From positions 14,153,512-14,217,511 of the forward strand of contig NW_024037048.1 in NCBI RefSeq assembly GCF_015706575.1: a stretch of 64,000 bases of DNA. The letters run 5' to 3'. Positions 1 through 10,966 of this stretch are shown one piece after another; the stretch's first letter is position 1, and each line of letters starts with the position of its first letter. The notes below the pieces were generated by a model. It searched no databases. It was given only the letters and a program-made list of their open reading frames with translations, and was not told the origin of the DNA. The stretch is from Patiria miniata (taxonomy: Eukaryota > Echinodermata > Asteroidea > Valvatida > Asterinidae). The position numbers and the translations under genes are program-made.

Positions 1-964
1 AACTGAGCTACCAAGCTCCATCGTGTTTAGTCTCACTTTGTCAATGTCTATGTTAAGAATAGGCATTGGTCAGAGTTGTAATGACTCGAGTTGACTTGAG
101 TCACAATATTATGCAAAATTTATGTACACGTTACTTTGCGAATACAGTACGGTACAGCCGCCGCTTGTAGTGTACAAACATACAACGTGTCACAGACTCC
201 CGCCTTGTGGTTCTGGAACGCACAAAATAACATTCCGGAACCGGACTTTAAACGCATTTTCCAATCCGTGGTTTCATCATTGGCTTTGGGCGATTTCTTA
301 TTAAGCTATATGATTCCAACGCCGTCTAAATGTATACCCTCCTTTTAAAAATCAAATAGATACTTGCCCACTTTTAAAAATTCAGAAATATGTGTATAAT
401 GCAGTTTGGTTTTGATGTTGTCAGCGATCAACAACACATGTGCGAGCTTGCGCGGTTCAGTTTCTAAAGAATGAGTGTCATATTTGGTAGAATTCTGTAT
501 TCCATTGTACAACACTGTATTTATTCCTGGATGAATCCATATAACCATAGAGTGCTGAAGCGGTTTGGGGCGGTATAAGGAGTAACAGGCAGGGCACTTT
601 GAGGGGCAGGGACTAATGGCTTCATTGGATTATGCTTAGTGTTTTCTTTAATCATTTGGATAATGGCTAAGTGAACATGCTTCTATAGACGAGCTACGTT
701 CATTTATCATTGATTATCTGCTGATCCTAAATTGAAGGTTATGCGACTCTGCAAATATCACAAGAAGGAAGATTGTGTTGACTGACCAATGGCTATGCAG
801 GCAGCTGTGATAAAGAACGCCAGGATGTGGGCTCTACGTGGCTCATCCCCCGGCCTAGAACCAACAGCACAGAACTCCATCTTGGGCAAAATCTTGTCCT
901 TGTACCAGCCTTCAGAAAAAGAAAAAACAACAGTCAATTGTTATTTAATGATCGTTAACTTGGT
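1..964. repeat. Segmental duplication block A, copy 1
   Basis: This stretch is nearly identical to 6,642-7,614. Its first 19 bases are the end of a tRNA-derived SINE cut by the window edge (complement of the A-box region). Bases 1-132 also match 9,006-9,138. Short ORFs here are not conserved between copies and I see no gene. Confidence 0.85.
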
Positions 965-1330
965 TATCGTTAAGATCGGAGTAAACCTGAAGTTAACACA
1001 ACCTAGATATATCTCACGGTATACCAAACGTTAAATCTGACACCGTGGCAGCAAGGAGATTTCCACCTTTCTATGAATATGCCTTTGAATGAGCATGACG
1101 ACTATTTATAAAAGATATAGACATATATCATACTCGGCAATAGGGATAGTCAGTGGAAAGAACTTGGGACAGGTGTGTACAAAGTTACGCGCAAGACTCA
1201 GACTTGTTTTAAGCGAATTACTGAGAAGACGACCATAATTATTGGTAATGAGGATACTTTTATTATGGAGTAGATTAACCATCTTGGTGAGGAGGATATT
1301 TTTTTAGAAGGGAATTATGGAGGAGACTAA
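860..1330. repeat. Segmental duplication block B, copy 1
   Basis: The same sequence recurs at about 3,948-4,420. It begins in the block A tail (AACCAACAGCACAG) and runs into the minisatellite. The two copies show that short modules were shuffled and duplicated together. No coding potential is seen. Confidence 0.8.
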
Positions 1331-1885
1331 CCATCTTGGCTCAGAGGATATTTTTAGAAGGGAATCATGGAGGAAATTGATCATCTTGGCTGAGGATATG
1401 TTTAAGAAGGGCACTATGGAGGAGACTAACCATCTTGGCTCGGAGGTTTAAAAAAAAAAGGAATTCTGGAGAAGACTTAACCATCGTGGCTAGGAGGATA
1501 TTTTTAGAAGGGAATCATGGAGGAGATTAACCATCTTGGCTAGGAGAATATTTTTTTAAGAAGGGAATTATGGAGGAGACGAAGCATCATGGTTAGGAAG
1601 ATATTTGTTTTAGAAGGGATTTATTGAGATGACTAACCATCCCGGCTAAAGGACATTTTTAGAAGGAATTTATGGAAGAGGCTAACAATCTAGGCTAGAA
1701 GGACATTTTTTTAAGAAGGGAATTATGGAGGAGACGAACCATCATGGTTAGGAAGATATTTGTTTTAGAAAGGATTTATGGCAAGGAGGATATTTTAAGA
1801 AGGGAATTATGGAGAAAGCATCTTGGCTAGGGGGATACTTTTTGAAAGGAATTAATGAGGATATTAACCATCTTGGCTAGGAGGA
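1260..1885 (+). repeat. Minisatellite array, ~50-bp unit (forward)
   Basis: Imperfect tandem copies of a ~48-52 bp unit with the recognisable pieces CATCTTGGCTAGGAGGATAT and AGAAGGGAATTATGGAGGAG. The same unit occurs at 4,340-4,935, 7,615-8,055 and 31,100-31,815 in this orientation, and at 50,740-57,370 inverted. Confidence 0.9.
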
Positions 1886-2094
1886 TATATTGGTTTTTTT
1901 TCCCATTTTTGTGAAATTGTTTTATAGAAGAATATTTCATCACGAAGTATTAAATATCATGACAAAGGACGAATTAGTTATAATGCAGGCTAGGGGGCTT
2001 ACTTTGTTAATGAGGAAAAAGGATTTTAAAAATGTGGAGGTTAATCGAAACATTTTCCAGATCCCCCCCCCCAAAAAAAACTTGACATCGCACC

Positions 2095-2128
<34 letters not shown>

Positions 2129-2440
2129 AGCCAAAGCTAGATCCACCCCTGTTTAGGATTTCACGCTAGTTTCTGCTATAGTGAGTAGGTTTGCGTAATT
2201 GTGAAGTAAGTGCCATTAGATTAGCCACTCATTATTTTCATGGGAATTGCCAACACTACAGCAGACATTTTTGCATGACACTTAGAAATTACAGCTTTTG
2301 CAAAAGTGTAAACAATCAGTTACAGAGGATTACTTCTGTGCTTACAGGGATAGCGCAGGATTTCTGTGCTAGTGTGCTGAAGCACAGAATGAGGATCATC
2401 AGCACAGAATTGTGTGCTTAAACCATGAAATTGAGTCTAT
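1886..2440. repeat. Dispersed repeat following the minisatellite
   Basis: This follows the minisatellite here and again at 31,816-32,264; a shorter version is at 8,055-8,200. It includes a long poly-C run near 2,095-2,127. Glycine- or proline-rich ORFs across the run are homopolymer artefacts. Confidence 0.75.
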
Positions 2441-3014
2441 TGAGTTAGTAGTGGCTTTGTATACTTACATGACAATGAGCTGAGCCTCCTGGGAATGTTG
2501 GAGAAACAATTCACGGATCCGCATCTGTCTGTTGGTCTGAAAGAAAAAGAAAGATTTCAGGCGAAAAAATGGAGTGATTTATTGATGTTTAATAAAGTCG
2601 AGTTCCAGGCACTTGGCAAATCAAATGAACTGAGAGTTGTACGGAAAAATGGATTGAAAGTGATCAATCTCATTATTGAAAATCACCCACCAGAATGTCA
2701 AAGGTTGGACACAATTAACAAATGTTGCAAGACTGGACTTAAAATCACAAAAACCAGGGACTTAGCGTAAAGTGGATACTGGGAAAGCTTTAAGTGTATT
2801 GTCCATGCATGGACAAAAGAGGGCGCTTTATAGTCAAACAAGCAGAAGTCGGAATGACACACATGAATGAGGGACACTTCACTGGTTCACTCATGCTGGT
2901 TATCGTTCGTTTGGTACCAGCATTTATAAGCCACGATGGCGCCCAAAAGGCCCTCGTTTATAGTTTTCTCTGTGGAGGGGGCGGGGATGCTTGAGCGCAA
3001 GAGGGAGATTCTAC
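2441..3014. repeat. Duplicated non-coding spacer
   Basis: Most of this segment (about 2,600-3,010) recurs at 4,960-5,380. A 91-codon ORF at 2,495-2,770 is not kept open in the second copy and resembles no family I recognise. It reads like intron sequence beside the SLC12-like exon copy that follows. Confidence 0.6.
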
Positions 3015-3334
3015 CTTCTCGTTGAGCGTAGTGACTTCCTCCTTGCTGATCTTCCAAGGAAATTTCTCCGTGGTCTCCCCTGCTTCCTCATCCAGCATCC
3101 AGGGTTTGGACAGCTCCTTGAACTGTCTCAGGCTCTACTCCTTGGGCTTCTTGTTCAGGTCCGGGATGACCTCCACGTCCGAGCAGTTGATGCGGAACTT
3201 GCTGAGCATGTTGGCCATGTTCATCTTCTCCCTGTCCATTTGCTCCTTCTTGCTCGTGGTGGCAAAGACGCGCAGCTTGCATTTCTCCCAGTTGGATTTC
3301 ATGGAGATGAGGTGATCGATGAGTAGGATCAAGC
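3015..3334 (-). pseudogene. SLC12 (NKCC-like) exon copy with in-frame stop
   Basis: The minus strand encodes a segment of the cytoplasmic C-terminal domain of an SLC12 cation-chloride cotransporter. Recognisable pieces are KCKLRVF, ANMLSKFRI and FPWKISKEEVTTLNEK, matching the NKCC C-terminus (NKCC-type CKIRVF, LLSKFRIDFSD, TKPKKE). The exon is bounded by a pyrimidine tract plus CAG at its upstream side and AAG|GTAGAA at its downstream side. An in-frame TAG at 3,135-3,137 lies just after NKKPKE, and the frame continues open beyond it. The copy at 5,382-5,701 has the same length (320 bp) and the same stop, so the mutation predates the duplication. I infer a decayed duplicate, not a working exon. 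Confidence 0.75.
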
Positions 3335-3811
3335 CTGGGGGTGGTGGGAGGTGGGGGCGGAGGTTGGGGGGGGGGGTTCATAAACAAAAATTATACAGAG
3401 CATTATATAAAGCATGTGTTTCCTTAGACATGCAGCCATCCAGAATAACCTGAGAGATCTCTGAAAGGCTCCATGAAATGAATTGGACACTGAAACATAT
3501 AATAAAATAATCAGGCCAACCAAGAACCAAAAGTGTGGTGTTTTCTACTACATACAAAAAACAACTGGTGTGGTAGGGTAGGTAAAATCTGTTTTGGGGG
3601 TTTGACATTTCAATAGCCTAACAATATAGGGTGGGATGATAGTCATTAAAATTTACTTTTTTTCTCTACTTTAATTTGCATGCATTAATTAACATGTGAA
3701 TCATTCTGCCGACTACTGACCAACTTACACAAAAATAAATATAAAGTTTATAGTTTTCACTGTGGGGGGGGGGGGGGGGGAGGGTGCTTGATCCCAAGGA
3801 GGAGATTCTAC
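3335..3811. repeat. Duplicated intron-like spacer (block C, copy 1)
   Basis: The sequence matches 5,702-6,104 and 29,530-29,966. It contains poly-G runs and AT-rich stretches. ORFs on the minus strand extend from the neighbouring exon copy into non-coding sequence and are not genes. Confidence 0.75.
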
Positions 3812-3950
3812 CTTCTCTTTGAGCGTGGTGACTTCTTCCTTGCTGATCTTCCAAGGAAACTTCTCCGTGGTCTCCAGGCTGCTTCCTCTTCCAGCATCCA
3901 GGGTTTGGAGAGCTCCTTGATGATTGTGTTGGTCTTGATCTTACCCAACC
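3812..3950 (-). pseudogene. SLC12-like fragment (KTNTII-KELSKPW type), truncated
   Basis: The minus strand reads IKTNTIIKELSKPWMLEEEA, then a frame change, then FPWKISKEEVTTLKEK. The first part resembles the GLGRMKPNTL segment of NKCC proteins; the second is the segment also found in the 320-bp exon copies. The copy is broken at its upstream end at about 3,950, where block B sequence starts. The frameshift and truncation make it a pseudo-exon. Confidence 0.65.
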
Positions 3951-4340
3951 AACAGCACAGAACTCCATCTTGGGCAAAATCTTGTCCTTGTACCAGCCTT
4001 CAGAAAAAGAAAAAAAACAGTCAATTGTTATTTAATGATCGTTAACTTGGTTATCGTTCAGATCGGAGTAAACCTGAAGTTAACACAACCTAGATATACC
4101 TCACGGTATACCAAACGTTAAATCTGACACCGTGGCAGCAAGGAGATTTACACCTTTCTATGAATATGCCTTTGAATGAGCATGACGACCATTTATAAAA
4201 GATATAGACATATATCATACTCGGCAATAGGGATAGTCAGTGGAAAGAACTTGGGACAGGTGTGTACAAAGTTACGCGCAAGACTCAGACTTGTTTTAAG
4301 CGAATTACTGAGAAGACGACCATAATTATTGGTAATGAGG
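3951..4340. repeat. Segmental duplication block B, copy 2
   Basis: Second copy of the 860-1,330 sequence, joined directly to the broken SLC12-like fragment. No gene is seen. Confidence 0.8.
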
Positions 4341-4935
4341 ATACTTTTATTATGGAGTAGATTAACCATCTTGGTTAGGGGGATATTTTTTAGAAGGGAA
4401 TTATGGAGGAGACTAAACCATGCTTGGCTAGGAGGATATTTTTCTTAGAAGGGAACTATGGAGGAGACTAAACCATGCTTGGCTCGGAGGGTGCTTTTAT
4501 TTTGAAGGAAATTATAGAGGAGACTACCATATTGGCTTGGAGGATATTTTTTTAGGAGGGAATTACCGAGGGGACTTACCATCTTGCCTAGGAGGATATT
4601 TTTTAGAAGGGAATAATGGAATAGACTAACCATCGTGGCTAGGAGGATATTTTTTTAGAAGGGAATTACAGAGGAGACTAACCATCTTGGCTAGGAGAAT
4701 ATTTTTTAGAAGGGAATTATGGAGGAGAGGAACCATCTTGGTTAGGAGGATATTTGTTTTAGAAGGGATTTATGGAGAAGACTAACCATCTTGGCTAAAA
4801 GGACATTTTTAGAGGGAATTTATGGAAGAGACTAACTATCTTGGCTAAAAGGACATTTTTAGAGGGAATTTATGGAAGAGACTAACTATCTTGGCTAGGA
4901 GGATATTTTTTTAATAGGGAATTATGAAGAAGACC
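4340..4935 (+). repeat. Minisatellite array, ~50-bp unit (forward)
   Basis: About a dozen imperfect copies of the same unit as at 1,260-1,885. Adjacent units near 4,790-4,890 are nearly identical to each other, showing local expansion. Confidence 0.9.
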
Positions 4936-5381
4936 AAAGATTTTAGGTTGAAAATGGACTGGAATATTGATGTTTAATACGTCGAGTTCCACTTGGCAAA
5001 TAAAATAACTACTTAAGGGTTGTTCAATTTGCACTGAAAGTGATCAATACTAATATTTGAAAAATAACCCACCAGAATGTCAAAGGTTTGACACAATTAA
5101 CAGATGTTGCAAGACTGGACTTAAAATCACACAAACCAGGGACTAACGTAAAGTGGATACTGGTAAAGCTTTAAGTGTATTGTCTCCATGCATGGACAAA
5201 AGAGGGCGCTTTATAGTTAAACAAGCAGAAGCCGGAATGAGGGACACTTCACTGGTTCACTCATGCTGGTTATCGTGTATTTGGTACCAGCATTTATTAG
5301 CCACGATGGCGCCTAAATGGCCCTCGTTGATTGTTTTCTCTGTGGAGGGGGGGGTGCTTGAGTGCAAGAAGGAGATTCTAC
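4936..5381. repeat. Duplicated spacer, copy 2
   Basis: A diverged copy of about 2,560-3,010, with indels that destroy the short ORF present in the first copy. It leads into the second 320-bp SLC12-like exon copy. Confidence 0.7.
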
Positions 5382-5701
5382 CTTCTCGTTGAGCGTAGTG
5401 ACTTCTTCCTTGCTGATCTTCCAAGGAAACTTCTCCGTGGTCTCCCCTGCTTCTTCATCCAGCATCCAGGGTTTGGACAGCTCCTTGAACCGTCTCAGGC
5501 TCTACTTCTTGGGCTTAGTGTTCAGGTCCGGGATGACCTCCACGTCTGAGTAGTTGATGCGGAACTTGCTGAGCATGTTGGCCATGTTCATCTTCTCCCT
5601 GTCCATTTGCTCCTTTTTGCCCGTGGTGGCAAAGACGCGCAGCTTGCATTTCTCCCAGTTGGATTTCATGGAGATGAGGTGAGGGATGAGTAGGGTCACG
5701 C
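5382..5701 (-). pseudogene. SLC12 (NKCC-like) exon copy 2 with the same in-frame stop
   Basis: This is a 320-bp duplicate of 3,015-3,334. The minus strand begins after a C-rich tract and CAG and reads VTLLIPHLISMKSNWEKC, close to the LTLLIPYLL...W..C segment of NKCC C-termini. It continues through CKLRVF, LSKFRI and NTKPKK to a TAG at 5,502-5,504, then SLRRFKELSKPW and FPWKISKEEVTT, ending at AAG|GTAGAA. Splice boundaries, length and stop position all match the first copy. It is recognisable and mostly in frame, but not an intact coding exon unless the stop is avoided in some way. Confidence 0.75.
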
Positions 5702-6104
5702 CTGGGGGGGGGGGGGAGGTGGGGGCGGAGTTGGGGGGATCACAAATAAAAATTATGCAGGGCATTATTTCCCTCTGACATAAAGCATGTGTTTCCTTAG
5801 ACTTGCAGCCCTCCAGAATAACCTGAGAGATCTCTGAAAGGCTCCATGAAATGAATTGGACACTGAAACATACATTAAAATAATAAGGCCAACCAAGAAC
5901 AAAAAGTGTGGTGTTTTCTATTAGATATAAAAAACAACTGTGTGGTAGGGTAGGTAAAAATCTGTTTTGGGGGTTTGACATTTCTATAGCCTAAAAATAT
6001 AGGGTAGGATGATAGTCGTTAAACTTTTACTTTTTTTCTCTTTTTTGCATGCATTAGTTAACATGTGAATCATTCTGCACTACTGACCAACTACCTGATT
6101 CTAC
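5702..6104. repeat. Duplicated intron-like spacer (block C, copy 2)
   Basis: Copy of the 3,335-3,811 spacer with indels; it starts in the poly-C acceptor tract (minus strand) of the neighbouring exon copy. No gene is seen. Confidence 0.7.
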
Positions 6105-6246
6105 CTTCTCTTTGAGCGTGGTGACTTGTTCCTTGCTGATCTTCCAAGGAAACTTTTGGTCTCCAGGCTGCTTCCTCATCCCGCATCCAGGCTTTGGAGA
6201 GCTCCTTGATGATTGTGTTGGTCTTGATCTTACCCAACCCACCAAT
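6105..6246 (-). pseudogene. SLC12-like pseudo-exon (IGGLGKIKTNTII type)
   Basis: After CTAG on the minus strand the frame reads IGGLGKIKTNTIIKELSKPW. It resembles NKCC sequence following LMQ (AAGLGRMKPNTL) fused to the later KELSKPW segment. Indels relative to the 320-bp copies shift the frame before the FPWKISKE-like part. The same structure is at 29,967-30,112. Confidence 0.65.
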
Positions 6247-6374
6247 CTAGACGGAAACCAATCAGGAAGGAAAATTTGAATGCATTTGCTCTAAGTAAAT
6301 TGTGTCCAGGTCTTGGAAAAGACCAACGTCAACGCTGCAAAAAGCCAAAAACCTGGACAAATCTTGTTTAATGA

Positions 6375-6662
6375 TCATAATTTTTCATAAGGATAAACTT
6401 TCATCAAATCACACGAAACCTGCGACTGTAGCAATAACTTACGATCAGCCCTGCTCGGCATATGAGAAGGCTTGTGCTCTTGGTGATATGGGAGACGAAG
6501 TGAACCAGGGCAGGCCTGCATCCAGGGCGACCAGTCAATGCAATAATCTGTGGCCTGCACAGGGAAATACAACCATCCACAAATTGAAAGGAAGAGGAAA
6601 TAGAACCTGGGACCTCCGGATTGCAGTTCCAGTGCTCTACCAACTGAGCTACCAAGCTCCAT
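6375..6662 (-). repeat. tRNA-derived SINE
   Basis: The minus strand starts with a tRNA-like head: an A-box-like TAGCTCAGTTGGTAGAGCA and a B-box-like GGTTCTATTTCC about 40 bases later. A tRNA-unrelated body follows. A second copy is at 8,739-9,025 and a fragment at 1-19. The head does not fold into a complete tRNA with CCA-ready ends, so it is annotated as a SINE, not a tRNA gene. Confidence 0.8.
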
Positions 6663-7614
6663 CATGTTTAGTCTCCCACTTTGTCAATGTCTATGTTAAG
6701 AATAGGCATTGGTCAGAGTTGTAATGACTCGAGTCGACTCGAGTCACAATTTTATGCAGAATTTATGTTCATGTTACTTATTTGCGAATACAGTTCGGTA
6801 CAGCCGCCGCTTGTAGTGTACAAACATACAACGTGTCACAGACTCCCGCCTTGTGGTTCTGAAACGCACAAAATAATATTCCGGAAGCAGACTTTAAACG
6901 CATTTTCCAATCCGTGGTTTCATCATTGGCTTCGGGCAATTTCTTATTAAGCTATATGATTCCAACGCCGTCTAAATGTATACCCTCCTTTTAAAAATCA
7001 AATAGATACTTGCCCACTTTTAAAAATTCAGAAATATGTGTATAATGCAGTTTGGTTTTGATGGTGTCAGCGATCAGCAACACCTCATGTGCGAGCTTGT
7101 GCGGTTCAGTTTCTAAAGAATGAGTGTCATATTTGGTAGAATTCTGTATTCCATTGTACAACACTGTATTTATTCCTGGATGAATCCATACAACCATAGA
7201 GTGCTGGGGCGGTTTGGGGCGGTATAAGGAGTAACAGGCAGGGCACTTTGAGGGGCAGAGACTAATGGCTTCATTGGATTATGCTTGGTGCTTTTTTTAA
7301 TCATTTGGATAATGGCTAAGTGAACATGCTTCTATAGACGAGCTACGTTCATTCATCATTGATTATCTGCTGGTCCTAAATTGAAGGTTATGCGACTCTG
7401 CAAATATCACAAGAAGGAAGATTGAGTTGACTGACCAATGGCTATGCAGGCAGCTGTGATAAAGAACGCCAGGATGTGGGCTCTACGTGGCTCATCCCCC
7501 GGCCTAGAACCAACAGCACAGAACTCCATCTTGGGCCAAATCTTGTCCTTGTACCAGCCTGCAGAAAAAGAAAAGAACCAGTCAATTGTTATTTAATGAT
7601 CGTTAACTTGGTTA
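6642..7614. repeat. Segmental duplication block A, copy 2
   Basis: Near-identical copy of 1-964 starting inside the SINE head. It leads directly into the minisatellite at 7,615 instead of block B, so the junctions differ between copies. Confidence 0.85.
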
Positions 7615-8055
7615 ACAAACCATCGTGGCATGGAGGATATTTTTTTAGAAGGGAACCGGGAGGAAATTGACCATCTTGGCTAGTAGGATATTTTTTTTTA
7701 GAAGGGAACTATAGAGGAGACTAACCAGCTTGGCTCTGAGGGTTTTTTTATGAAGGGGATTATGGAGAGGACTAACCATTGTGGCTAGGAGGATATTTTT
7801 TAGAAGGGAATTACAGAGGAGCCTAACCATCTTGGCTAGGAGAATATTTTATAGAAGAGAATCATGGAGGAGATTAACCATCTTGGCTAGGAGGATATTT
7901 CTTTAAAAAGGGAATTATGGAGGAGACGAACCATCATGGTTGGGAAGATATTTGTTTTAGAAGGGTTTTATGGAGAAGACTACCCATCTTTGCTAGGGGG
8001 ATATTTTTGAAAGGAATTAATAAGGATATTATAACCATCTTGGCTAGGAGTATAT
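7615..8055 (+). repeat. Minisatellite array, ~50-bp unit (forward)
   Basis: Imperfect copies of the same ~50-bp unit as at 1,260-1,885, followed by the same downstream repeat (ATATCATGACAAAGGACGAA). Confidence 0.9.
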
Positions 8056-8365
8056 ATTGTTGTTTTTTCCATTTTTTTAAAAATTGTTTTATTTTTATAG
8101 AAGGATATTTCATTAAGTATTAAATATCATGACAAAGGACGAATTAGTTATAATGCAGCTAGGGGGCCTACTTTGTTAATAAGGAAAAAGGATTTAGTTG
8201 AAGGATAAAATGGAAGGAAGGATTTTACGTTTATGCGTGGAAGATAAGGAAAATGACAAACGTTTATTAATACATGTAATAGAACAAGTGAGAATTGTGT
8301 AAAGATAAGAAAGTACGGTCTCTCCATTCTCGACAACAAATCACCCACTCTTTATGGCAATATGT
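8056..8365. repeat. Post-minisatellite repeat, truncated copy
   Basis: The first part matches 1,886-2,010 and 31,816-31,900; the rest is AT-rich with no gene that I can support. Confidence 0.6.
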
Positions 8366-8738
8366 CAAATCACAGACAACTTGCAATTGTAGCAAGTTAC
8401 TTATGATCAGCACCGCTAGGTTCTGATTGTAATGCCTCAGAAAGACAAGCTCGTGGCGAATCACAGACAACTTGTAACTGTAGCAAGTTACTTATGATCT
8501 GCACCGCTAGGCCGATCCCAATGCTTCACAAGGACAAACTTTTGTCAAATCACAGACAACTTGCGACTCAAGCAGATTACTTACGATCAGCACTGCTCAG
8601 CATATGAGAAGGGCTGTGCTCTTGGTGATATGGGAGACGAAGTAATCATATAATGCTTCACAAGGACAATCTAATGTCCAATCACAGACAAGTTACAACT
8701 GTAGCAAATTACTTATGATCTGCACCTCTAGGTTCTGA
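8366..8738. repeat. Tandem repeat related to the SINE body (~90-130 bp)
   Basis: Four diverged units each contain AATCACAGACAACTTG followed by a GATCAGCAC- or GATCTGCAC-type segment and a TGCTTCACAAGGACAA-type segment. The last unit merges into the body of the SINE at 8,739-9,025, so the array looks like SINE-tail amplification. Confidence 0.7.
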
Positions 8739-9025
8739 TCATAATGCTTCACAGGGACAAGCTTTCATCAAATCACAGACAAATTGCGACTTTAACAGAT
8801 TACGTACGATCAGCACTGCTCCGCATATGAGAAGGCTTGTGCTCTTGGTGATATGGGAGACGAAGTGAACCAGGGCAGGCCTGCATCCAGGGCGACCAGT
8901 CAATGCAATAATCTGTGGCCTGTACAGGGAAATACAACCATCGACAAATTGAAAGGAAGAGGGAATAGAACCTGGGACCTCCGGATTGCCGTTCCAGTGT
9001 TCTACCAACTGAGCTACCAAGCTCC
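8739..9025 (-). repeat. tRNA-derived SINE, copy 2
   Basis: The minus strand carries the same tRNA-like head (TAGCTCAGTTGGTAGAACA, GGTTCTATTCC) and body as 6,375-6,662. It is followed on the plus side by block A sequence. Confidence 0.8.
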
Positions 9026-9159
9026 ATCGTGTTTAGTCTCCCACTTTGTTAATGTCTATGTTAAGAATAGGCTTTGGTCAGAGTTGTGACTCGAGTCGAC
9101 GTAAGTCACAATTTTATGCAAAATGTATGTGCACGTTAAGCTAGCCCCATAAATGTGGC

Positions 9160-9967
9160 CTATTTGAAACTGCGTCCAATAATTGTTCTGGATATAAGAC
9201 TAAAAAAATGAAAAATCGACGGGAACACTTGAAGAATAAATAACATATGATGTAAAGAAAATACAGTTTATATTAATCGAGAATTCAATCCAAGTTCAAG
9301 CATTCCTTCCTCCATGGTTCAAGTCACTATTTGTGGAGACAATAACTGAAAAAAAACCACATGATTTGAAATAACGTCCCATAATTGACTGTGATATACA
9401 AGACAATATATTTGAAATTCGACAGAAACCGTTGAAGAAAAAAATAATACATGTACAACAAAAACCGAAAGGACAGTGTGTAAAGAGCACTCCCGTACAT
9501 TTTACCAACATCAATTTCTTCCAAAAGAGGGCGCGCTACACAAGTACTGGTTGCCACCGTAAAGACTTCTGTCCACGTGGATCACGATCTGCCCAAACGA
9601 AGTCGGCATTAAGTTAACAAAATGAAAACAGACTTTTTGGAGGCGATAACTCAAGAACAACACAATGCACTGTGTTGAAATTTGGTTCAATAATTTTTAG
9701 GGATATCGGAAAATCGACGGGAACCATTGAAGAATAAATATAATATAATCTAAATATAATACTAATCGCGACAAATTCAATTCGAATTCGAGTCACTTTT
9801 AATGGAACAAAAAACAGCACTCATTGTGGAGACGATAACTCAAAAACAACGCAATGCACTGAATTGAAATTTCGTTCGATAATTGTTCGGGGTATAAGAC
9901 ACAAGTGGTTTGAAAATCGACGGGAACCATTGAAGAATAAATATAATATGATTTAAAGAAATACAGT
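9160..9967. repeat. Diverged ~190-bp tandem repeat (left of retrotransposon)
   Basis: Recurring landmarks are ACTAATCGCGACAAATTC, AATTCGAATTCGAGTCAC, GTGGAGACGATAACTC and AATCGACGGGAACCATTG, spaced by roughly 190 bp. The array resumes at 27,933 on the other side of the retrotransposon, so the insertion split it. Confidence 0.8.
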
Positions 9968-9971
9968 GTAC
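9968..9971. repeat. Target-site duplication GTAC, left
   Basis: GTAC directly precedes the first LTR and recurs at 27,929-27,932 directly after the third LTR. Neither inner LTR junction carries it, so it marks a single integration event. Confidence 0.85.
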
Positions 9972-10966
9972 TGTGGCGGGTCTGTTCCCGAACCAAGTTA
10001 TTCCTCGGACCAGGGACTACACAAAGCAGTCTAAAGGCTAAGGATGCAGGCTCGTTTTGGGTGGAAATCTACCGCCGCAGGAATTGATCCCTAAACCTTC
10101 TGTTAACTAGGCAATAACACAATAACAAGGACAACTGGCAACTGAATGGTCGGTAATCTCAAGTAACACGATGATTTATTTCAGAGACAACAATTAAATG
10201 ATTAAATGATTTGGGAGTAATTGTCTTGGGTAGCTTTATTACAACCTGTGGTTTTCGAATATGAGCCCTATTTGCAATATACAACTAATATCGCACTGCT
10301 CACTCCAATAATCACTGCACAAACTAATGCTGCATTACAGGAACGCTATAGCAATGCACAACCAATACTGCAATACATGAACGCTATAGCAATGCACAAC
10401 CAATGCTGCAATACATGAACACTATAGCAATGCACAGACCAATGCTGCAATGTAGAAACAATACAGCAACGCAACAACCAATGCTGCACTGCCTAAACAA
10501 TATCCCATTGCATAGCTCAGTGCCACTGTGGAGATATGGTTTGTGCGCACGTAGCACTACGAAACCATGGGCCCAGCCCCAATCAACCACAATGCACCCA
10601 CAAGTGTACGGCTAAACTGTCCAACAGTTCGCCCGCGCGTAGCTAGCATATAGCGCAAATCACCATATAGCAATACACGCCACAGCGAGAGCACACTCAA
10701 CTCACGTTTGTACAGCTCGCTGCCACTTGCCAGAACCCTCCGCGCGTACGTACGTAGCAATCTACTTACGCGCATACATAGCACATGCACTAAACCATTA
10801 TGATGCACTAAACATATGGGGCTTTGTTAACCAATCGCGTGCGTGCATACACGCACACCTTGACTGCTAAGCCACGCCCAGTCACGGGCGTACTATACTA
10901 CAGTTCATTCATAAGATTAGAATACAATAACATGAACAAGGGCATAAAACTACACTTTCCGTCACA
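9972..10966 (-). repeat. LTR 1
   Basis: 995 bp, 5'-TG...CA-3' in plus reading. It contains a 38-bp tandem repeat (about 10,341-10,493; two clean units with GAACGCTATAGCAATGCAC, then two decaying ones) also present in the other LTRs. It is the 3' LTR of internal copy 1. Confidence 0.95.

Noticed and set aside
1890-2156. ORFs with long Gly or Pro runs (also 1,940-2,146, 3,088-3,387, 63,779-63,991)
   Set aside because: They only read through poly-C/poly-G tracts in repeats; no domain or conservation between duplicate copies.
3666-3977. Minus-strand ORF of 103 codons (and 6,054-6,245, 29,887-30,111)
   Set aside because: Out-of-frame reading of SLC12-like pseudo-exons plus flanking spacer.
6588-6662. 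A possible tRNA gene (A- and B-box present on the minus strand)
   Set aside because: Acceptor and anticodon stems do not close properly, and it repeats with a long shared body, so it is a SINE head.
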